In this document: positions 6,910-12,100 of the stretch, piece after piece
Layout: each line of letters begins with the position of its first letter
Numbering within the stretch: position 1 is the first letter of the stretch
Source of the DNA: an uncultured Collinsella sp.
Lineage (GTDB): Bacteria > Actinomycetota > Coriobacteriia > Coriobacteriales > Coriobacteriaceae
Assembly: GCA_900765185.1 (NCBI GenBank)
Contig: CAAFQT010000191.1
Span: 1 to 12,100, forward strand
DNA: 12,100 nt
Direction of reading: 5' to 3'
Notes under the pieces: generated by a model
What the model saw: only the letters and a program-made list of their open reading frames with translations
What the model was told of the DNA's origin: nothing
The model's database searches: none
Made by a program: the position numbers and the translations under genes

Positions 6910-7847
6910 TGGTTTCTCCCGGGGCAGGTCTTTCCGCCGTTGCGATCGTCGGTCCGACGGCGGTTGGTAAGAGTGATGTTGCCGACCGTTTGGCGGCTCG
7001 TCTTTCGTCCGAAGTGCTGTCGTGCGATGCGATGCAAATCTATCGCGGCATGGACATCGGTACCGCAAAGATGGCGCCCGATGAGTGTACGGCGCCGCTG
7101 CGTCTCGTCGACATTGTAGAGCCGGGTGTGGCGTACTCTGCGGCGCTTTATCAGGCTGACGCTCGCGCGCATGTTGAGCGTTTGCTTGGCGAGGGCCGCC
7201 TACCGGTGTTTTGCGGGGGCACAGGCTTGTATCTCAAGGCCGCCCTGGATGAGATGGATTTTCCCTCGGGCGAGCTTGAGGACGATCGTCGCGCGGGGTA
7301 TCAGGAACTTGCCGAGCGCATAGGCGAGGAAGCGCTGCACGCGCTGCTTGCCGAGCGTGACCCCGAGTCCGCTGCGGTCATCCACCCCCATAATGTTCGT
7401 CGCGTGATTCGCGCGCTCGAAATGCACGATGATGGAGTGTCCTACGCGCAGCAAAAGTCTCAGTTTAGTGTTCCGCGCGAGCATTATCATGCTCTGTGGT
7501 TTGGTCTGACGCGCAATCGCGAGGTGCTCTACGAGCGCATTAACCTGCGCGTCGATATGATGTTTGAGCAGGGCCTTGTCGATGAGGTCCGCGGTCTTAT
7601 GGACCAGGGACTGGGAGATGCCCTGACGTCGATGCAGGCAATTGGCTATAAAGAGATCATTGATGCTTTCAATGGCGTGATTTCTATGGATGAGGCTCGC
7701 GAACTCATCAAGATGCGTTCGCGTCGCTATGCCAAGCGTCAGCTTTCGTGGTTTAAACGCGATGACCGTATCGTGTGGTTCGATATGGACGAGTTTACGA
7801 TCGATGAGGTCGTTGAGGACATCCTGCATCGTATTGAGGCTGTCTAA
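6909..7847 (+). CDS. miaA: tRNA dimethylallyltransferase MiaA
   Basis: MiaA transfers a dimethylallyl group from DMAPP to N6 of A37 in tRNAs reading UNN codons, making the i6A substrate of MiaB. The protein has 312 residues, a typical length. Motifs are the P-loop GPTAVGKS (15-22), CDAMQIYRGMDIGTAK with the Asp and Gln of the tRNA and substrate region, CGGTGLYLKA, and the C-terminal QAIGYKEI and RRYAKRQLSWFKRD. The first base of its ATG is the last base of the miaB stop codon, and its own stop overlaps the hflX start in the same way. The three genes therefore very probably form one translationally coupled unit. In many Firmicutes mutS and mutL lie between miaB and miaA; here nothing does. Confidence 0.97.
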   Translation: MVSPGAGLSAVAIVGPTAVGKSDVADRLAARLSSEVLSCDAMQIYRGMDIGTAKMAPDECTAPLRLVDIVEPGVAYSAALYQADARAHVERLLGEGRLPVFCGGTGLYLKAALDEMDFPSGELEDDRRAGYQELAERIGEEALHALLAERDPESAAVIHPHNVRRVIRALEMHDDGVSYAQQKSQFSVPREHYHALWFGLTRNREVLYERINLRVDMMFEQGLVDEVRGLMDQGLGDALTSMQAIGYKEIIDAFNGVISMDEARELIKMRSRRYAKRQLSWFKRDDRIVWFDMDEFTIDEVVEDILHRIEAV

Positions 7848-9136
7848 TGGCTCGTTTTCCTCTTGTTTCCACGGCACCCGAGCCCGAGCGTGCCATTTTG
7901 GTTGGTGTTGAATGGCGCGACAATGCATGGCCGCTCGATCGATCGCTTGACGAGCTGGAGCGCCTTGCCCATACGGCTGGTGCCCGGTGCGTGGCGCGCT
8001 TGTCTCAGCGTTTGGTAAAGCCGTATCCTAAATCGTTTATCGGTTCCGGTAAGGTTGAAGAGCTGTGCGGCCTGGTGCATCGCATGGATGCCGATGTTGT
8101 TATCGTTGACGACGACCTGACGCCCTCGCAGCAATCCTATTTGGAGAAACCCGTGGGCGAGCCGGTAAAGATTATCGATCGTACGGCACTGATCTTGGAT
8201 ATCTTTGGCCTGCATGCTCAGACGCGTGAGGGACGCCTACAGGTACAGCTGGCACAGCTTCAATATCTGTTGCCTCGTCTGCGTGGCATGTGGAGCCATC
8301 TTGCCAAGGAGCAGACGCGCGGCGGCATCGGTTCGCGCTTTGGCCAGGGTGAAAGCCAGCTCGAGGTTGACCGTCGCTTGATTCGCAATAAGATTGCCGC
8401 GCTTCGTCGTGAGCTTAAGCAGGTTGAACAGCGTCGCGATGTCCAGTCCAAGAGTCGCATTGAGTCACCGGCGTTTCGCGTCGCGTTAGCCGGTTATACC
8501 AATGCCGGTAAATCGACGTTGCTCAATCGCCTGACCGGCTCTACGGTACTTTCGCAGGACAAGCTGTTTGCTACGCTCGACCCGACGACGCGTTCGTATC
8601 ACCTGCCCGGCGGTCGCGGCATGACGATCACCGATACCGTCGGCTTTATTCAAAAGCTGCCGCATGGTTTGGTCGATGCCTTTAAATCGACGCTGTCCGA
8701 GGTGTTGGGTGCCGATCTAATTCTCAAAGTCGTAGATGCGTCTGACGAGGACTATGAGCGACAGCTGGAGGCTGTCGACCGCGTGCTTGATGAGATCGGC
8801 GCTGGAGAGCGTTTAACGCTGACCGTATTCAATAAAATCGATCTTCTCGATAGCGTTGATCGACTGAGCTTCCGTCGTTGCTATCCCGAGGCCGTTCTGT
8901 TCTCGGCCCAAACGGGCGAGGGGCTCGACGATCTCGTCGATCGCATTGCTCGCGAGGCGGCTGCCACCGATGTGTTGCTCTCTGCTGATATCCCGTATCG
9001 CGAGGGCGCCCTCATCACGCTGGTGCATGAGCAGGGAACCCTTTTGCACGAGGAATATCTCGAGGATGGCGTTCGTATTGTGGCGAAGCTGCCGGCTCGT
9101 ATTGCGCCGCGGCTCGAGCGTTATTGCACCGAGTAG
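7847..9136 (+). CDS. hflX: Ribosome-associated GTPase HflX
   Basis: HflX binds the 50S subunit, splits stalled or stress-arrested ribosomes and acts in the cytoplasm. The protein has 429 residues. The N-terminal HflX domain is clear (ILVGVEW, SFIGSGKVEEL, VDDDLTPSQQ, IDRTALILDIF). The glycine-rich linker has GGIGSRFGQGESQLEVDRR. The GTPase domain has G1 GYTNAGKST (216-224), G3 DTVGF (from Asp263), G4 NKID (from Asn329) and a G5-like SAQTGEG. The start overlaps the miaA stop (TAATG). A miaA-hflX pairing is known from enterobacteria, where hfq lies between them. The last 16 bases overlap the 3' end of the convergent acyltransferase gene, and no terminator is seen between them. Confidence 0.97.
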   Translation: MARFPLVSTAPEPERAILVGVEWRDNAWPLDRSLDELERLAHTAGARCVARLSQRLVKPYPKSFIGSGKVEELCGLVHRMDADVVIVDDDLTPSQQSYLEKPVGEPVKIIDRTALILDIFGLHAQTREGRLQVQLAQLQYLLPRLRGMWSHLAKEQTRGGIGSRFGQGESQLEVDRRLIRNKIAALRRELKQVEQRRDVQSKSRIESPAFRVALAGYTNAGKSTLLNRLTGSTVLSQDKLFATLDPTTRSYHLPGGRGMTITDTVGFIQKLPHGLVDAFKSTLSEVLGADLILKVVDASDEDYERQLEAVDRVLDEIGAGERLTLTVFNKIDLLDSVDRLSFRRCYPEAVLFSAQTGEGLDDLVDRIAREAAATDVLLSADIPYREGALITLVHEQGTLLHEEYLEDGVRIVAKLPARIAPRLERYCTE

Positions 9137-9825
9137 GCGAGCTCCAAAATGCCCAGTATGATGGGCTGATGCAGCAGATAAAAGGGGAGTGCGTGACGTC
9201 CAAGGCTGGCGAGCGCCGGTAGGGGGTTGGCGTAGGTCCAGCTAGGGACGGTCTTATCGATTCCCTGCGCTATATGTGCGGCGAAGTATCCTGCAAGATA
9301 CATAAAGATAAACGGGATGATGGGGTAGTAATCACCTGAAACAAACCCAGGGCTCGGAAATCCCAGCCACGCCAGGTAGGGGACAGGGTAGATTGTTTTG
9401 GGGATGCTCCAGGTGAGGGCGAACAAAACAAGGCATAGGGACATGCCCCATCTCGCCGATATCCTCTTAAGGACGGGATCGGTCAACGCCACGATGCCGG
9501 TACATGCGGCCATGCAGTAGATGATGCCAAAATTAACCGAATCGTCTACTGAGACAAGCGTTGTTACCAACCAGACGACGAGTGCTGCTAAGGCGTATTT
9601 GGCGGCACGTTTGATATTGTTGCGCGAAAGGGTGCACATCCAACCCGCGATAAACAGAAATACCCAGCTGATGCTGGCGCGCCAGATGTCTTGAAAGACA
9701 GTCTGGGTAAACCAGGGCATATCCCAACCGTACAGGTAGGCGAGATCGTAGCAAGCGTGAAAACCTGCCATTGAAATCATCGTAAACCCGCGGACGGTAT
9801 CAAAGATGGTGATGCGTTTTTGCAT
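9121..9825 (-). CDS. Multi-spanning membrane protein, HGSNAT/DUF1624-like acyltransferase family
   Basis: The protein has 234 residues and is strongly hydrophobic, with about seven likely membrane segments. The N-terminal motif ITIFDTVRGFTMISMAGFH, with an Arg-Gly and a His in the first helix, and the C-terminal PFYLLHQPIILG resemble the HGSNAT-catalytic / DUF1624 family. Members move acetyl groups across membranes or are of unknown function. The substrate cannot be told from the sequence; a cell-envelope sugar or polymer is possible. The start codon overlaps the lexA stop as TAATG and no ribosome site is visible, so translation is probably coupled to lexA and expression should follow LexA autoregulation. 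The 3' end overlaps hflX by 16 bases on the opposite strand. Confidence 0.8.
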   Translation of the reverse strand: MQKRITIFDTVRGFTMISMAGFHACYDLAYLYGWDMPWFTQTVFQDIWRASISWVFLFIAGWMCTLSRNNIKRAAKYALAALVVWLVTTLVSVDDSVNFGIIYCMAACTGIVALTDPVLKRISARWGMSLCLVLFALTWSIPKTIYPVPYLAWLGFPSPGFVSGDYYPIIPFIFMYLAGYFAAHIAQGIDKTVPSWTYANPLPALASLGRHALPFYLLHQPIILGILELAYSVQ

Positions 9826-10469
9826 TACGAGAACCGGCGCATCAAGCCGACGACTTTGCCCAAGATAGCGGGATTCGTTGCATAGATAGGCTCCATGGTG
9901 TCATTCTCTGGCTGCAGGCGTACGCGTCCCTGCTCCTTGTAGAATGTCTTGACGGTCGCTGAACCATCAATCATGGCCACGACAATTTCGCCGTTCATGG
10001 CACTCTTTTGTTCACGGACGATGATGTAATCGCCATTGAAGATGCCGACATTGATCATTGAGCTCCCATGCACCTCAAGGATAAAGGAACCCTGATCAGT
10101 GGCGATTTCGGTCGGGATAGTAAAAGTGTCTTCTATATTCTGCTCGGCCAGAATGGGAATCCCAGCCGCGACGCGACCAACGAGCGGTAGCGAGACCGTT
10201 CCGCGAGGTGCGGTGGGTTCGTCAGATTTAGAAATTGAGACAGAGGAACCGTCCTCGTTAAAGAGTTCCAGGGCGCGCGGTTTGGTGGCATCGCGCTTGA
10301 GTAGCCCGCGCGCCTCCAGGGCAGATAGATGGGCGTGCACGGTGCTGGGGGAGGAAAGGCCCACGGCAGAAGCCATCTCGCGCACGCTGGGCGGATAACC
10401 TTTCTCCTGCTGATATTCCTTGATGAAGTCGTAAATTTGCTGCTGACGCTTGGTAATTTTGCGAGCCAT
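9825..10469 (-). CDS. lexA: LexA repressor (SOS regulator, autopeptidase)
   Basis: LexA represses DNA-damage genes and cleaves itself when it contacts RecA filaments. The protein has 214 residues. The N-terminal winged helix has KRQQQIYDFIKEY (7-19) and the recognition region PSVREMASAVGLSSPSTVHAHL (27-48). The cleavage site is Ala102-Gly103 in GRVAAGIP. The catalytic Ser137 lies in HGSSMINVGI and Lys174 in ATVKTFY. The start at 10469 is chosen because the - strand AGAGAGGA lies just upstream and because LexA family members begin close to the KxxQxxIxxF helix. Longer in-frame starts (10490, 10574) would put the ribosome site or the operators inside the gene. Three LexA boxes upstream indicate autoregulation. 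The acyltransferase gene is coupled downstream. Confidence 0.97.
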   Translation of the reverse strand: MARKITKRQQQIYDFIKEYQQEKGYPPSVREMASAVGLSSPSTVHAHLSALEARGLLKRDATKPRALELFNEDGSSVSISKSDEPTAPRGTVSLPLVGRVAAGIPILAEQNIEDTFTIPTEIATDQGSFILEVHGSSMINVGIFNGDYIIVREQKSAMNGEIVVAMIDGSATVKTFYKEQGRVRLQPENDTMEPIYATNPAILGKVVGLMRRFS

Positions 10470-10492
10470 CAGGGCATCCTCTCTACCCATGT

Positions 10493-10506
10493 CAAACAAA
10501 TGTTCG
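10493..10506. promoter_or_regulatory. LexA operator 1 (lexA-proximal)
   Basis: CAAACAAATGTTCG matches CGAAC-N4-GTTCG with one mismatch (position 2). It lies 24 bases upstream of the lexA start, so it overlaps the lexA leader and probably serves autoregulation. Confidence 0.8.
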
Positions 10507-10514
10507 AATTTTGC

Positions 10515-10542
10515 TTGACAGGAACAACTGTTCGAAGATAAT
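10515..10542 (+). promoter_or_regulatory. Promoter of the LysM gene (sigma70 type)
   Basis: A consensus TTGACA (10515-10520) is followed after 16 bp by GATAAT (10537-10542), one mismatch from TATAAT. LexA operator 2 fills most of the spacer, and operator 3 begins near the predicted start of transcription (about 10549). The predicted leader is about 80 bases. A clear opposing promoter for lexA was not resolved. Confidence 0.8.
10521..10534. promoter_or_regulatory. LexA operator 2 (central)
   Basis: GGAACAACTGTTCG matches CGAAC-N4-GTTCG except for the first base. It sits in the -35/-10 spacer of the LysM-gene promoter, the same placement as in recA. It starts exactly 28 bp from operator 1. Confidence 0.85.
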
Positions 10543-10548
10543 AATAAC

Positions 10549-10562
10549 CGAACATTCGTTCT
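10549..10562. promoter_or_regulatory. LexA operator 3 (LysM-proximal)
   Basis: CGAACATTCGTTCT matches CGAAC-N4-GTTCG except for the last base. It starts exactly 28 bp after operator 2 and covers the predicted transcription start of the LysM gene. Confidence 0.85.
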
Positions 10563-10632
10563 CGCGCTAGACATTTTTGTCCGCGCGGCTTGATAAAACT
10601 GTTCTCAGCAAAACACGCGAGAGGAGAACATG

Positions 10633-11082
10633 ATGAACGCAACGAATATGGTCCAGGGAAACCTTGCCCTTAAACTCGAGACGCCTGCAGAACCCACTTT
10701 TACGGTTGTTCAGGGTGGCCGCTCCGGCTTTCAGCCTTTGACCGTAAAGCCTGCTCGCAATCAGCAGGCTGTAGTTGCGCCGGCCCGCGTTGCCCTGAAG
10801 GTTCCGACGATTGTCGCCGTTGCCGTTGCGCTTACGCTCTTCGTTGTCCTCGCTACGTCGGTCTTTAGCGCTCGTCACGCCGCGTATGCCGAGTCCTTTT
10901 CCAACGTTACCTACGAGACTATTCGCGTTCAGCCTGGTGATTCTCTTTGGTCGCTTGCCGAGGAATATCCTATCGAAGGCCTTTCCACGCAAGAGACTTC
11001 CGACATGATCCGTAACGTCAATCATCTGGAACATGGTTCGCTCGCCGCCGGTGCGCATCTTAAGGTTCCTGCTCGTTCGTAA
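10633..11082 (+). CDS. SOS-controlled membrane-anchored LysM protein (YneA / Rv2719c-like candidate)
   Basis: The protein has 149 residues. A cytoplasmic N-terminal stretch of about 55 residues, Pro- and Gln-containing, precedes one membrane segment (about 57-79, VPTIVAVAVALTLFVVLATS). The outer part ends in a LysM peptidoglycan-binding domain (about 97-146, starting IRVQPGDSLWSLAEEY). No catalytic domain is present. It is divergent from lexA, its promoter holds two LexA boxes, and nrdR follows. This matches yneA next to lexA in Bacillus, and Rv2719c between lexA and nrdR in Mycobacterium tuberculosis; both are DNA-damage-induced LysM proteins linked to blocked division or cell-wall effects. 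A damage-induced division inhibitor is the inferred role. ATG 10633 lies 6 bases from GAGGAG (10621-10626); the adjacent ATG at 10630 is an alternative. Confidence 0.85.
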   Translation: MNATNMVQGNLALKLETPAEPTFTVVQGGRSGFQPLTVKPARNQQAVVAPARVALKVPTIVAVAVALTLFVVLATSVFSARHAAYAESFSNVTYETIRVQPGDSLWSLAEEYPIEGLSTQETSDMIRNVNHLEHGSLAAGAHLKVPARS

Positions 11083-11095
11083 TCATTATCGCGCT

Positions 11096-11139
11096 GCGCA
11101 TGGTACCCTTGTTATCGTTTAAGAGGAGGTACCATGCGC
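11096..11139 (+). promoter_or_regulatory. Inverted repeat covering the nrdR translation start
   Basis: GCGCATGGTACC (11096-11107) and GGTACCATGCGC (11128-11139) are perfect 12-bp inverted repeats separated by 20 bases. The right arm contains the nrdR ATG (11134-11136) and the last two G residues of the ribosome site GGAGG (11125-11129). In RNA this stem would hide the start codon. No T-run follows, so it is unlikely to be a terminator. Confidence 0.75.
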
Positions 11140-11577
11140 TGTCCCAAATGCGGTAAGGCACATACCCGCGTCGTTGATTCCCGTATGCAGGAGTCAAATA
11201 ACACCATTAAGCGCCGTCGCGAATGTTGCTCGTGTAACTACCGCTTTACAACGTTCGAGCGATGCGAAGACCCAATTGAGGTCATTAAGTCGGACGGAAC
11301 TAAGCAGCGGTTCGATCGCAATAAGCTGCTCGTCGGCTTGATGCGCGCCACGATCAAGCGTGATATCGACACTAAAAAGCTCAACGAGATCATTGACGAT
11401 ATTGAGGTTGAGCTTCGCTCCCGTACGCTCACGGCCGTTACGTCTCACGAATTGGGCGATATGGTTCTTAAACGGTTGGCCAAGATCGATAAAGTGGCCT
11501 ACATCCGCTTTGCCTCGGTCTATCGCGACTTCAAAGACGTCGATGAGTTTCTGCAAGAGCTCGACAAGCTAAGGTGA
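11134..11577 (+). CDS. nrdR: Transcriptional repressor NrdR
   Basis: NrdR represses ribonucleotide reductase operons and senses ATP/dATP through an ATP-cone. The protein has 147 residues, close to the family norm. The N-terminal zinc ribbon is complete: Cys3-x2-Cys6 (CPKC) and Cys31-x2-Cys34 (CCSC), with RRRECCSCNYRFTTFE between ribbon and cone. The ATP-cone spans about residues 49-139, starting IEVIKSDGTKQRFDRNKL and ending YIRFASVYRDFKDVDEF. AGAGGAGG (11122-11129) is a strong ribosome site 4 bases from the ATG, but it is partly held in the inverted repeat described separately. The LysM gene ends 51 bases upstream with no terminator between, so SOS-driven readthrough into nrdR is possible. 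dut follows after 4 bases. Confidence 0.97.
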   Translation: MRCPKCGKAHTRVVDSRMQESNNTIKRRRECCSCNYRFTTFERCEDPIEVIKSDGTKQRFDRNKLLVGLMRATIKRDIDTKKLNEIIDDIEVELRSRTLTAVTSHELGDMVLKRLAKIDKVAYIRFASVYRDFKDVDEFLQELDKLR

Positions 11578-11581
11578 TTCC

Positions 11582-12025
11582 ATGTCCAACATTACCGTCA
11601 ACCTAAAGCGTCTCGACCCCACCGTCGAGCTTCCCAAATACGCCCATCCCACCGATGCCGGCTTGGATCTGCGCTCCAACGAGGACTGCGTCCTGAAGCC
11701 CTCCGAACGCCGTCTGGTCTCTACTGGGCTGGCCATCGCCCTGCCCGATGGCTACGCCGGCTTCGTCCAGCCCCGCAGCGGCTTGGCTATCAAGCAGGGC
11801 CTGTCTATAGTCAACACGCCGGGCCTCATCGACGCCCACTACCAAGGAGAACTCAAGGTTATCCTCATCAACCTGGATCCCTCCAACAACATCCAAATCA
11901 ACAAAGGCGACCGCATAGCCCAACTCGTCATCCAAGAAGTCCCCACGGTCAACCTCATAGAAGTAGAAGAACTAGACGAAACCGACCGAGGCAACGGAGG
12001 CTTCGGCTCCAGCGGCGTCGCCTAG
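11582..12025 (+). CDS. dut: dUTP diphosphatase (dUTPase)
   Basis: dUTPase hydrolyses dUTP to dUMP and pyrophosphate, preventing uracil incorporation into DNA and supplying thymidylate synthesis. The protein has 147 residues, a typical trimeric dUTPase subunit. All five motifs are visible: I AGLDLRS, II PRSGLA, III NTPGLIDAHYQGE with the catalytic Asp, IV RIAQLV and V RGNGGFGSSG. The start is 4 bases after the nrdR stop, with AAGG (11571-11574) as a weak ribosome site, so the two are probably co-transcribed. Both act on dNTP pools. Codon use differs from that of the neighbours: third positions are C- or A-rich, and the last 50 codons contain clusters of GAA, CAA, ATA, CTA, CGA and GGA, which are uncommon elsewhere in this window. 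This could mean a past inversion, transfer or relaxed selection. No clear terminator follows before the window ends. Confidence 0.97.
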   Translation: MSNITVNLKRLDPTVELPKYAHPTDAGLDLRSNEDCVLKPSERRLVSTGLAIALPDGYAGFVQPRSGLAIKQGLSIVNTPGLIDAHYQGELKVILINLDPSNNIQINKGDRIAQLVIQEVPTVNLIEVEELDETDRGNGGFGSSGVA

Positions 12026-12100
12026 GGGCGCTCGCATCCCTCCCGCCCGGGGCTTACCTATATCATTCCATGCTCAAACATTCTCGCGTCGCTTCGCTCG

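Noticed and set aside
10329..10541. Small + strand open frame opposite the lexA start
   Set aside because: It overlaps lexA and its operators, has no ribosome site and no recognisable sequence.
10470..10574. Longer lexA starting upstream of 10469
   Set aside because: The added residues would be coded by the ribosome site and the three operators, and are not part of LexA proteins.
10592..10605. Possible fourth LexA box (GATAAAACTGTTCT)
   Set aside because: Only the right half resembles the operator, and it breaks the 28-bp register.
12026..12100. GC-rich GGGCG...CGCCC pairing after dut as a terminator
   Set aside because: The stem is only 5 bp with a long loop and no T-run. Nothing else is supported in the last 75 bases.

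Overview
This window reads as a chromosomal housekeeping and DNA-repair region of a moderately GC-rich, Gram-positive-type bacterium. The best guess is an actinobacterium of class Coriobacteriia, possibly Collinsella. That rests on remembered protein character, gene order (cinA?-recA-recX-rny-spoVS-miaB-miaA-hflX, then lexA-LysM-nrdR-dut), LexA operators of the CGAAC-N4-GTTCG type, and codons dominated by GAG and CGC/CGT. The genus is inference. The first 21 bases match the end of a standard Illumina adapter, so the left edge is probably an untrimmed contig end.

Layout. After the adapter comes the tail of a gene, probably cinA, and a rho-independent hairpin. A 257-bp gap holds three 11-bp repeats and an SOS promoter. 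recA and recX follow on the + strand. A second gap of about 250 bp carries a promoter and a structured leader for rny (RNase Y). rny is followed by a GHKL-type ATPase of unknown role, then spoVS, then a tightly packed miaB-miaA-hflX set whose stop and start codons overlap. On the - strand, convergent with hflX and overlapping it by 16 bp, are lexA and a multi-spanning acyltransferase-like membrane protein joined by a TAATG overlap. Divergent from lexA is a small membrane-anchored LysM protein, followed by nrdR and dut.

How the genes work together. The window contains most of the SOS core: the repressor (lexA), the co-protease and recombinase (recA), its modulator (recX), and a likely SOS-induced LysM division or cell-wall inhibitor, comparable to yneA in Bacillus and Rv2719c in Mycobacterium. 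recA and the LysM gene each have a sigma70-type promoter whose spacer between -35 and -10 is filled by a LexA box. The lexA/LysM gap holds three boxes at exactly 28-bp spacing. nrdR (repressor of ribonucleotide reductase) and dut (dUTPase) add control of dNTP supply and quality. rny, miaB, miaA and hflX form an RNA-turnover, tRNA-modification and ribosome-rescue group.

No insertion sequence, CRISPR array, tRNA or rRNA gene was seen. I did not find a wholly new multi-gene system. The best leads are the regularly spaced operator array, the lexA-coupled acyltransferase, the orphan GHKL ATPase, and a 12-bp inverted repeat that covers the start codon of nrdR.
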